Positions 1 through 5,479 of a stretch of 5,997 nt of DNA are shown here, piece after piece. This DNA comes from Actinomycetales bacterium (GTDB lineage Bacteria; Actinomycetota; Actinomycetes; S36-B12), in NCBI GenBank assembly GCA_017849335.1, contig JAFIHP010000019.1:1-5997 (forward strand), read 5' to 3'. The notes beneath the pieces are model-generated. The model ran no database searches. It was given only the letters and a program-made list of their open reading frames with translations, and had not been told where the DNA came from. A program made the position numbers and the translations under genes. The first letter of the stretch is position 1. Every line of letters begins with the position of its first letter.

Positions 1-1
1 C

Positions 2-277
2 GAGCCCGCGCCTGAGACGCAGCCGGAGTCCGAACCGGCGTGGCATCCGAGCCGACGCCATGCGCTCCAGGAGGCGACGGCCCGTGCACTCCAGCTCGAG
101 CAGCAGCTCAGCGAGAGCATTGCGGCCGAGCAGGAGGCGCTCGCGCGGTCGGCGGTGATCCGGCAACGGCTGCGCGAGACCTTGGCGGAGGTCGCGTCCC
201 TGAGCGCCCACCTGGCCGACGGGCACAGCACCGCTGAGCGGGGCGGAGCGCTGCCAGACCACGAAGGAGTCCTATGA
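2..277 (+). CDS. C-terminal part of a coiled-coil protein of unknown function (5' end outside window)
   Basis: An open frame runs from the window edge (first full codon at 2) to TGA at 275-277, giving 91 visible residues. The first 20 or so are rich in Pro and Glu (EPAPETQPESEPAW). Residues about 21-72 are a strongly helical, Gln/Glu/Leu/Ala-rich stretch (LQLEQQLSESIAAEQEALA) with heptad-like leucines, consistent with a coiled coil ending the protein. No membrane segment or catalytic motif is visible. Its stop overlaps the start of the next gene (ATGA, 274-277), so the two are very likely co-transcribed and translationally coupled. The frame is supported by this overlap and by continuous G/C-rich third positions; the competing frame at 40-237 has no such support. 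I do not recognise the family. The Pro/Glu-rich linker is similar in composition to that of the ATPase at 741-2525, but this may only reflect shared linker bias. Confidence 0.72.
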   Translation, partial: EPAPETQPESEPAWHPSRRHALQEATARALQLEQQLSESIAAEQEALARSAVIRQRLRETLAEVASLSAHLADGHSTAERGGALPDHEGVL

Positions 278-603
278 CGGAGTCGTTCGAACGTCACCCG
301 GGCATGTTCGGTGCGGGGATCGACGATCTCAGCGGCCGTCTGGACCGCGTGGAGGTCGACGACGCCATGGACGACGAGCAGGCCCGCGACGCCGCACGCG
401 AGGTGCTGGATCTGGGCATCCGGCTGCTCGACGAGGCGGAGCCGTCGTCGGGCGAGCTGCTGGCGCGGGGCGTCGCGGGTCGGCTGGTCGCGCCGCTGAC
501 GACGATGCCGGTCTCGTCGTCGATGCTGCTGTCCCGCGACACGGCGGCCCGTCGCGCGTTCGTGCTGGGCGGCCCCCGGGCCGTCGTCGCGCGTGAGGGA
601 TGA
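274..603 (+). CDS. Hypothetical 109-aa acidic helical protein
   Basis: ATG at 274 follows AAGGAG (264-269) with a 4-nt gap and overlaps the upstream stop by 4 bp; TGA is at 601-603. The product starts MTESFERHPG and has a very acidic region at residues 17-56 (ending EVLDLGIRLLDEAE) that should form helices. A Ser/Thr/Leu-rich middle (about 60-90) and a basic C-terminus (AARRAFVLGGPRAVVAREG) follow. There is no signal peptide, membrane segment, metal ligand set or known motif. Small size, tight coupling to a coiled-coil protein and a nearby ParA-type ATPase would fit an accessory or adaptor subunit, but that is inference from position only. I do not recognise the family. A minus-strand open frame over the same bases is a GC-rich shadow. 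Confidence 0.72.
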   Translation: MTESFERHPGMFGAGIDDLSGRLDRVEVDDAMDDEQARDAAREVLDLGIRLLDEAEPSSGELLARGVAGRLVAPLTTMPVSSSMLLSRDTAARRAFVLGGPRAVVAREG

Positions 604-617
604 CCGGCGATAGCCGG
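604..617 (+). other. Small inverted repeat directly after a stop codon
   Basis: CCGGC (604-608) and GCCGG (613-617) can form a 5-bp stem with a GATA loop, starting on the base after the stop of the 109-aa gene. No T-run follows, so it is not a convincing intrinsic terminator. It might slow or partly end transcription ahead of the ATPase gene. Confidence 0.25.
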
Positions 618-650
618 ACTCGGACCTGCCCGACCCGCCCTGCCCGCCGG

Positions 651-656
651 TAGAGT
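651..656 (+). promoter_or_regulatory. Candidate -10 box (TAGAGT) for the ParA-like ATPase gene
   Basis: The 137 bp between the 109-aa gene and the chosen ATPase start contain one good actinobacterial TANNNT hexamer, TAGAGT at 651-656. No clear -35 is seen at the usual distance. Initiation near 663 would give a leader of roughly 78 nt ending at the AGGAGG site. The call rests on one hexamer plus the unusually long gap compared with the tight spacing upstream, so it is tentative. Otherwise the gap holds only the small inverted repeat at 604-617 and the ribosome binding site. Confidence 0.35.
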
Positions 657-727
657 GACCGACGAGAGTGCTGTGCCGGAACTGCTCGGTGGGGTGCCTG
701 TGCCTCCCGGGAACCTGACAGACGTCC

Positions 728-733
728 AGGAGG
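728..733 (+). promoter_or_regulatory. Ribosome binding site AGGAGG that decides the ATPase start
   Basis: A perfect AGGAGG lies at 728-733. The first in-frame GTG (735) is only 1 nt away, too close for normal initiation. GTG at 741 is 7 nt away and GTG at 744 is 10 nt away. Start 741 therefore fits best, with 744 as second choice. No start codon exists further upstream in this frame before the TAG at 651-653. Confidence 0.7.
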
Positions 734-740
734 CGTGCTC

Positions 741-2525
741 GTGGTGGACTCCCGCGCGCCTGGGGTCATCGTCGTCGCGGAGCGGTCACTGTACGACCTG
801 CTCGTCGACCAGTCGGTGGACTGGCGCGTGCAGGATCGCGTCGAGTCGGTCGCCGCGATGTGGGACGGCCTGTCGTCCGGCGCGCTCGACCCCTACTCGC
901 GCGTCGTCGTGTTCTCGGACTCTCTCGGCGAGGACGACCCCGACGAACTGACGCAGACAGCATGGGCCGTGGCGGCGATGGCGGGCGCTGGGGCCCGGGT
1001 GTTCGTCGCGGTGTGGCAGCGCGAGCGGGCCGAGACGATCGACCGTCAGATCGTCGACGCCGCGACCGCCCAGGGACTGGACGCGACGCGCCTGGAGTAC
1101 CACGCGCTCGCGGCGTTCGAGCCGGCGCGCGCGGTGCTCGACACGCTGCGCGACGTGCTCGGCCCTGACATCGCCTTCCCGGACCACTGGAACGGGTCGG
1201 TCGACCAGCCGCTTCGGCGACGCCCGGACGTCGGACTCCCGCTGCGACCGCCTGCTCGCCCCACTGGCCTGCCTGTCGCTCCGCCCCAGCCGCACCGGTA
1301 CGAGCCGGAGCCCCGGCAGGAGGAGCATCGGTACGAGCCGGAGCCCCTTCACGACGAGGCCCGGCACGAGGAGCATCGGTACGAGCCGGAGCCGCGGCAC
1401 GACGAGCACCGGCACGAGCCGGAGCCCCCGCACGAGGAGCATCGGCACGAGCCGGAGCCCCCGCACGACGAGCCGTCGCACGAGGAGCCGCGCACCTTCG
1501 TCCGTGAGGTGATCCTGGACGAGGGCTGGCTGCGGCCGGGCCTGCCACCGATCACCGACCCGGTGCCGTCCGCCGACAGCTGGTCGGACGAGCATCCGCC
1601 GCAGGCCTCACGGTCGCTGCTCGAGCGCCCGGTCCTTCCCAGCCAGGTCACGATCGCGGTGACGTCCAGCAAGGGCGGGTCGGGAAAGACGACGGTGTCG
1701 GTGATGCTCGCGGCGACCGTCGCACGGGCATCGAGCGCCGTGGGGCGGCGGCTGTCCGTCGTGGTGGTCGATCTCGACACGTACCACGGTCAGGTCTCCT
1801 CGCTCGTCGGCACGTTCATGCCGACCGCCCTGAACATCCGTGTCCAGCCGGACTGGGACGAGGACTGCATTCGTCGGAGCATCGTGTCCGATCCCGGCCT
1901 GGACATCGACGTGCTCCTTGCCCCGGTCCGTCCGCGGACCGCCGACATCGTCGGACCGACGTTCTACCGGTCGATCGTCCAGAGCCTCAAGCGCATGTAC
2001 GACGTCGTCATCCTGGACACGGGCAACCACTACCTCGACCCGCTCGTGGCAGATGTGGCGCTCGTCGAGGCCGACGCCGTGCTGTTCGTGACGACGCTCG
2101 CCTCGACGTCCGTGCAGGGCATGGCCCGCGCGTTGCGGGAGCTGACGGACTCCCCGGCGGAGGCGGGCCTGGGTGTGCCGCGCGACTCGATCGGCATCGT
2201 CGTGAACCAGGCGGCAGGTGGCGTCGGCTCCGACAGCGACACGCTGGTGACCGCCGGGCTGGGCATCCCGATCGTCGGGGTCATCCCGCTCGCGACCCGC
2301 GACGTGCTCCGGGCCACGAACGCCAGCCGCATGGCGGACCTCCTCGATCACCCGTTGCTCGGGCCGGCCTACACCGATCTCGCCCGGGCGTGCCTGCCCA
2401 ACCGGGCGCTCGCGCCGTGGCGCACGCCCGAGTTCGCGGGGGCCCACGCCCACCCGGACGAGCCGGCTGGCGGCGACGACCACGGCGCGGACGGCCCAGA
2501 GCGTCGAGGCCTGTTCCGCCGTTAG
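741..2525 (+). CDS. ParA/MinD-superfamily ATPase with N-terminal alpha/beta domain and His-Arg-Tyr-Glu-Pro repeat linker (TadZ/CpaE-like)
   Basis: This gene encodes about 594 aa from GTG 741 (596 if GTG 735 is used). Residues 5-145 form an alpha/beta domain with predicted strands GVIVVAE, SRVVVFSD and ARVFVAVW, resembling a degenerate receiver. Residues 157-305 are a Pro-rich charged linker with five HR(Y/H)EPEP repeats. From about 303 comes a SIMIBI P-loop ATPase: TSSKGGSGKTT is a deviant Walker A (signature Lys 311, P-loop Lys 316), VVVVDLDTYHG is the A' motif with Asp 344, VVILDTG is Walker B with Asp 426, and IVVNQAAG near 489 fits the base-binding Asn. The tail (about 560-594) is acidic and ends GLFRR. 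Proteins of this class dimerise on ATP and position cargo on DNA, membrane or at poles. The receiver-like plus ATPase order is that of TadZ/CpaE pilus-localisation proteins; this is inference, since no tad or secretion gene is in the window. A plasmid or mobile-element ParA is the main alternative, but no ParB is seen next to it. There are no membrane segments, so it is probably cytoplasmic. Confidence 0.88.
   Translation: MVDSRAPGVIVVAERSLYDLLVDQSVDWRVQDRVESVAAMWDGLSSGALDPYSRVVVFSDSLGEDDPDELTQTAWAVAAMAGAGARVFVAVWQRERAETIDRQIVDAATAQGLDATRLEYHALAAFEPARAVLDTLRDVLGPDIAFPDHWNGSVDQPLRRRPDVGLPLRPPARPTGLPVAPPQPHRYEPEPRQEEHRYEPEPLHDEARHEEHRYEPEPRHDEHRHEPEPPHEEHRHEPEPPHDEPSHEEPRTFVREVILDEGWLRPGLPPITDPVPSADSWSDEHPPQASRSLLERPVLPSQVTIAVTSSKGGSGKTTVSVMLAATVARASSAVGRRLSVVVVDLDTYHGQVSSLVGTFMPTALNIRVQPDWDEDCIRRSIVSDPGLDIDVLLAPVRPRTADIVGPTFYRSIVQSLKRMYDVVILDTGNHYLDPLVADVALVEADAVLFVTTLASTSVQGMARALRELTDSPAEAGLGVPRDSIGIVVNQAAGGVGSDSDTLVTAGLGIPIVGVIPLATRDVLRATNASRMADLLDHPLLGPAYTDLARACLPNRALAPWRTPEFAGAHAHPDEPAGGDDHGADGPERRGLFRR
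1293..1472 (+). repeat. In-frame tandem repeat encoding HR(Y/H)EPEP units in the ATPase linker
   Basis: Five units begin at 1293, 1326, 1374, 1407 and 1440. Four are 33 bp (11 residues): HRYEPEPRQEE, HRYEPEPRHDE, HRHEPEPPHEE and HRHEPEPPHDE. The second unit is 48 bp (HRYEPEPLHDEARHEE) because of an extra five residues. A decayed piece, PSHEEP, follows. All period differences are multiples of three, so the frame is kept. The repeats link the N-terminal domain to the ATPase domain; being rich in His, Glu, Arg and Pro, the stretch is expected to be extended and disordered. It probably arose by slippage or unequal recombination, and unit number may vary between strains. Metal binding by the many His residues is possible but not shown. 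Confidence 0.93.
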
Positions 2526-2562
2526 GCTGACCGCCAGCCGTTCAGGGGACACGGGAGGCGCG

Positions 2563-2856
2563 GTGTCGGAGATCGACGCGTCAGTCGAGCAAGCCGGCTA
2601 TGCGGTGTTCGCCCTCCAGCAACCGCTGTCGTTGGACCGGCTCGCGGAGGCGACCGGGCGGGCTGAGCTCCCCTTGGCCGGCGACGAGCCGCCGGACGAG
2701 ACGCTGCTCGGCAGCGTCGACGCGCCGCGTCCGTACGGGTCGACGATGTCGCCCGAGCACGTCGACCACCTGCTGACCCGCGCCCCCGAACTCGGCGGCC
2801 CGCAGGCCGAGCCGCTTCCGCACCGCCGTGCCTCCGACCCCGAGCCGATCGCCTGA
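2563..2856 (+). CDS. Hypothetical 97-aa protein downstream of the ParA-like ATPase
   Basis: GTG at 2563 is preceded by GGGAGG (2553-2558) with a 4-nt gap, and TGA is at 2854-2856. It starts 37 bp after the ATPase stop in the same direction, so co-transcription is likely. Residues 6-32 (SVEQAGYAVFALQQPLSLD and onward) look like two helices. The rest is Pro/Asp/Glu-rich and apparently disordered, with one more helical patch near 63-73 (SPEHVDHLLTR) and an RR pair before an acidic end. No membrane segment or known domain is seen. A small protein just downstream of a ParA-type ATPase is often its partner or cargo adaptor, but it does not look like ParB (no visible HTH or CTPase motif), so this is only a suggestion. 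The overlapping minus-strand frames are shadows. Confidence 0.68.
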   Translation: MSEIDASVEQAGYAVFALQQPLSLDRLAEATGRAELPLAGDEPPDETLLGSVDAPRPYGSTMSPEHVDHLLTRAPELGGPQAEPLPHRRASDPEPIA

Positions 2857-2870
2857 CCGACGACCGTCGG
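2857..2870. terminator. Short inverted repeat between convergent genes, possible bidirectional terminator
   Basis: The 18 bp between the stop of the 97-aa gene and the stop of valS hold CCGACG (2857-2862) and its complement CGTCGG (2865-2870). A realistic fold is a 5-bp stem with a GACC loop. It is well placed to serve both strands but short and without T-runs, so function is uncertain. Confidence 0.35.
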
Positions 2871-2874
2871 GACG

Positions 2875-5442
2875 CTAGGCGCTCGCCGTGTCGGCCAGCG
2901 TTGCTTCGACGACGACGGGACCGTCGCTCTCGACGAGCACGAGCTCGGCGACCCGACCGGCCGCGGCCAGGTCGCCGGCGGCCAGCGACAGGCGGGCGAC
3001 CTGCGAGGCGGAGGCGCTGACGCGTGCGACGGAGATGTCGGCCCGCATCGACGCCTTCGCATCCGACTTCGCCTTGCGCACGCCGCTGAGCGCAGCGGAC
3101 ACGTCGTCGAGCAGGGCGTCGTCGGCGTCACCGGCGAGTGCGCGCAGCTGCTCCGCATCGGGCCACGAGCTGCGATGCACCGAGCCCTCCTGCCACCACG
3201 ACCACACGTCCTCGGTCGTGAAGGGCAGGAACGGCGCGAACAGCCGCAGGAGCGTGCTCAGCGCCGCGGCGAGCGTCGCCTTCGCCGACGCGGCGGCGGC
3301 CTCACCCTGACCGCCGTACGCGCGGTCCTTGACCAGCTCGACGTAGTCGTCGGTGAAGCCCCAGAAGAACGTCTCGGTCAGGGCGAGCGCCTGGGCGTAG
3401 TTGAAGTCCTCGAACGCGGCGGTCGACTGCTCGACGGTCCGGGCCAGCCGGGCCAGCAGCGCTCGATCCAGCGGGTCGATGATCGCCGCGGGATCCTCGG
3501 TCGCGCCCTGCATGAGGGTGAACTTGCTGGCGTTGAGCAGCTTGATCGCGAGCCGGCGTCCGATCTTCATCTGCCCGACGTCGAAGGCCGTGTCCGTGCC
3601 AGGTCGGCCGGAGGCGGCCCAGTAGCGCACGGCGTCGGACGAGTACTCGTCGAGCAGGTCCAGGGGCGTGACCACGTTGCCCTTGGACTTGCTCATCTTC
3701 TTGCGATCAGGATCGAGGATCCAGCCGGAGATCGCCGCGTGCGCCCACGGGAGGCAGTCGTCCTCCAGGTGCGCCCGCACGACCGAGGAGAACAGCCAGG
3801 TCCGGATGATCTCGTGGGCCTGCGGTCGCAGGTCCATCGGGAACACGCGCTGCCACAGGTCGGGGTCACGCTCCCAGCCCCCGGCGATCTGCGGCGTGAG
3901 CGAGCTCGTCGCCCAGGTGTCCATGACGTCCGGGTCGCCGATGAAGCCCCCGGCCGCACCGCGCTGGGCCGCGTCGTAGCCGGGGGGCACGTCGCTGCTC
4001 GGGTCGATCGGGAGCGTGTCCTCCGCTGGGATGATGGGGGAGCCGTAGACCGGCTCGCCCGACTCGTCGAGCGGGTACCACAGGGGTAGCGGGACGCCGA
4101 AGAACCGCTGCCGGGAGATGAGCCAGTCGCCGTTGAGACCCTCGACCCAGTTCTCGTACCGCACCTGCATGTGCGGTGGGTGCCACGACAGCTGACGTCC
4201 GCGCTGCACGAGCTCCGCGCGCAGTCCGGGCTCGCGCCCGCCGTTGGTGATGTACCACTGGCGGGTGGTGACGATCTCGAGCGGCTTGTCGCCCTTCTCG
4301 AAGAACTTCACCGGATGCGTGATCGCACGCGGCTCGCCGACGAGGTCGCCGGACTGCGTGAGCAGCTCGACCATCCGTTCCTTGGCCGTGTGGGTCGTCG
4401 CTCCGGCAAGGGACGCGTACGCCTCGCGTCCGGTGTCGGTCGAGATCCACTCCGGGACCTCGGGTCGGATGCGCCCGTCCCACCCGATGATGGGCCGGGT
4501 CGGGAGCTGGAGCTCGCGCCACCAGGTGACGTCGGTGAGGTCACCGAACGTGCAGATCATCGCGATGCCGGAGCCCTTCTCCGGGTCGGCGAGCGCATGC
4601 GCGACCACCGGCACCTCCACGCCGAACACCGGCGTGGTCACGGTGGTGCCGAAGAGCGGCTGGTACCGCTCGTCGTCGGGGTGGGCGACGAGCGCGACGC
4701 AGGCCGCGAGGAGCTCGGGGCGGGTCGTCTCGATGAAGACCTTCGTGCTCGGATCGACGGTGGTGGCGAACCCGAGCCGGTGGTAGGCGCCGGGACGCTC
4801 GCGATCCTCGAGCTCGGCCTGGGCGACCGCCGTCCGGAAGGTGACGTCCCACAGCGTGGGCGCCTCCGACTGGTACGCCTCCCCGCGAGCGAGGTTGCGC
4901 AAGAACGCGAGCTGGCTCGCGCGGCGGGCGTTGGCGTCGATCGTCTGGTAGGTCTGCGACCAGTCGACCGACAGGCCCATCCGGCGCCACAGCTCCTCGA
5001 AGACCCGCTCGTCCTCGACCGTCAGCCGTTCGCACAGCTCGACGAAGTTGCGGCGGGACACGGGCACCTGCTGCTTGGGATCCGGAGTCGACGGCGGCTC
5101 GAAGTCCGGGTCGTACGGAAGGCTCGGGTCGCACCGCACGCCGAAGTAGTTCTGCACGCGTCGCTCGGTCGGCAGGCCGTTGTCGTCCCACCCCATCGGG
5201 TAGAACACCTCGAAGCCGCGCATGCGCTTGTACCGGGCGATGCAGTCCGTGTGCGTGTACGAGAACACGTGCCCGACGTGCAGTGATCCGCTGACGGTCG
5301 GCGGGGGAGTGTCGATCGAGAAGATCTGATCCCGGGTCTTCGACCGGTCGAACGCGTACGTCCCGTTCTCGGCCCATACCGCAGCCCACCGAGCCTCGAT
5401 TCCGTCGAGGGTGGGCTTGTCGGGGAGGCGGTGCGCGGTCAT
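2875..5442 (-). CDS. valS: Valyl-tRNA synthetase, archaeal-like type 2 form
   Basis: The 855-aa cytoplasmic enzyme charges tRNA-Val with valine using ATP. It is a class I synthetase: the HIGH motif appears as HVGH at 55-58 inside DTPPPTVSGSLHVGH, and KMSKS is at 582-586 (DPDRKKMSKSKGN). The CP1 editing insert (about 200-320) shows FIETTRPE (236-243) and GSGIAMICTFGDLTD, where the late Asp matches the editing-site acidic residue of ValRS. DVMDTWATSSLTPQ (506-518) precedes the catalytic C-half. The anticodon-binding helical domain covers about 650-770 (LLRLFAPFLPFTTEDVW). GWDDNGLPTERRVQ (84-97), in place of the bacterial GTDHAGIATQ-type sequence, and the absence of an obvious C-terminal coiled coil mark the archaeal-like 'type 2' subfamily, also found in some bacteria. 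ATG at 5442 is the natural start: the protein begins MTAHRLPDKPTLDGIEARW at the normal family position. No Shine-Dalgarno precedes it, but a -10 box lies 8 nt upstream, suggesting leaderless translation. No T-box leader is possible in the 37-bp gap. Confidence 0.97.
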   Translation of the reverse strand: MTAHRLPDKPTLDGIEARWAAVWAENGTYAFDRSKTRDQIFSIDTPPPTVSGSLHVGHVFSYTHTDCIARYKRMRGFEVFYPMGWDDNGLPTERRVQNYFGVRCDPSLPYDPDFEPPSTPDPKQQVPVSRRNFVELCERLTVEDERVFEELWRRMGLSVDWSQTYQTIDANARRASQLAFLRNLARGEAYQSEAPTLWDVTFRTAVAQAELEDRERPGAYHRLGFATTVDPSTKVFIETTRPELLAACVALVAHPDDERYQPLFGTTVTTPVFGVEVPVVAHALADPEKGSGIAMICTFGDLTDVTWWRELQLPTRPIIGWDGRIRPEVPEWISTDTGREAYASLAGATTHTAKERMVELLTQSGDLVGEPRAITHPVKFFEKGDKPLEIVTTRQWYITNGGREPGLRAELVQRGRQLSWHPPHMQVRYENWVEGLNGDWLISRQRFFGVPLPLWYPLDESGEPVYGSPIIPAEDTLPIDPSSDVPPGYDAAQRGAAGGFIGDPDVMDTWATSSLTPQIAGGWERDPDLWQRVFPMDLRPQAHEIIRTWLFSSVVRAHLEDDCLPWAHAAISGWILDPDRKKMSKSKGNVVTPLDLLDEYSSDAVRYWAASGRPGTDTAFDVGQMKIGRRLAIKLLNASKFTLMQGATEDPAAIIDPLDRALLARLARTVEQSTAAFEDFNYAQALALTETFFWGFTDDYVELVKDRAYGGQGEAAAASAKATLAAALSTLLRLFAPFLPFTTEDVWSWWQEGSVHRSSWPDAEQLRALAGDADDALLDDVSAALSGVRKAKSDAKASMRADISVARVSASASQVARLSLAAGDLAAAGRVAELVLVESDGPVVVEATLADTASA

Positions 5443-5450
5443 GGCCGATG

Positions 5451-5456
5451 ATTCTA
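5451..5456 (-). promoter_or_regulatory. -10 box (TAGAAT) for a leaderless valS transcript
   Basis: Read on the minus strand, TAGAAT is followed by CATCGGCC and then the valS ATG. The 8-nt gap places the start of transcription at or within 1-2 nt of the start codon, the usual arrangement of actinobacterial leaderless genes (TANNNT, 6-9 nt, ATG). There is no Shine-Dalgarno, which agrees. The -35 position (about 5474-5479, GCGGGC) does not match TTGACA. Confidence 0.6.
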
Positions 5457-5457
5457 T

Positions 5458-5477
5458 GGGCGGTCCGCGGACCGCCC
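5458..5477. promoter_or_regulatory. Perfect 20-bp palindrome in the valS promoter / after the upstream gene
   Basis: GGGCGGTCCG is followed immediately by its exact reverse complement CGGACCGCCC. It begins 2 bp after the stop of the split-barrel gene and ends 1 bp before the valS -10 box, so it fills the -35/-10 spacer. As RNA it would form a strong GC hairpin (up to 8 bp with a 4-nt loop), fitting a terminator of the upstream gene, though no T-run follows on the minus strand. As DNA its dyad symmetry fits an operator for a dimeric regulator. Both uses are possible. Confidence 0.6.
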
Positions 5478-5479
5478 GC

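Noticed and set aside
40..237. 65-aa frame at the left edge
   Set aside because: Arg/Gly/Ala-rich shadow; the +2 frame is open from the edge and joins the next gene by an ATGA overlap.
655..951. GTG-started 98-aa frame overlapping the ATPase start
   Set aside because: Its first 27 residues look protein-like, but it has no ribosome binding site, its GTG lies within the candidate -10 box, and beyond 740 it becomes Ser/Arg/Trp-rich out-of-frame translation of the ATPase gene.
1293..1484. Possible CRISPR array or iteron block in the repeats
   Set aside because: Units are contiguous, codon-phased and vary in a protein-conserving way, with no unique spacers and no cas or rep gene.
786..1595. Long minus-strand frames opposite the ATPase (also 766-1548 and 1608-2552)
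   Set aside because: Arg/Ala/Pro-rich or LRLVP-repetitive products mirror the sense-strand codons and repeats; no start signals or motifs.
2525..2539. GGCTG/CAGCC inverted repeat after the ATPase stop as a terminator
   Set aside because: Only a 5-bp stem with no T-run, overlapping the stop codon; expected often by chance at this GC content.
741..2856. ATPase plus downstream gene as a classic parAB partition locus
   Set aside because: The 97-aa protein lacks visible ParB motifs, and no parS-like palindrome (TGTTTCACGTGAAACA type) is seen in the window.
4171..5286. 371-aa plus-strand frame (and 3175-4089) opposite valS
   Set aside because: valS is unambiguous on the minus strand; these are high-GC antisense shadows with Arg/Val/Leu/Gly bias.
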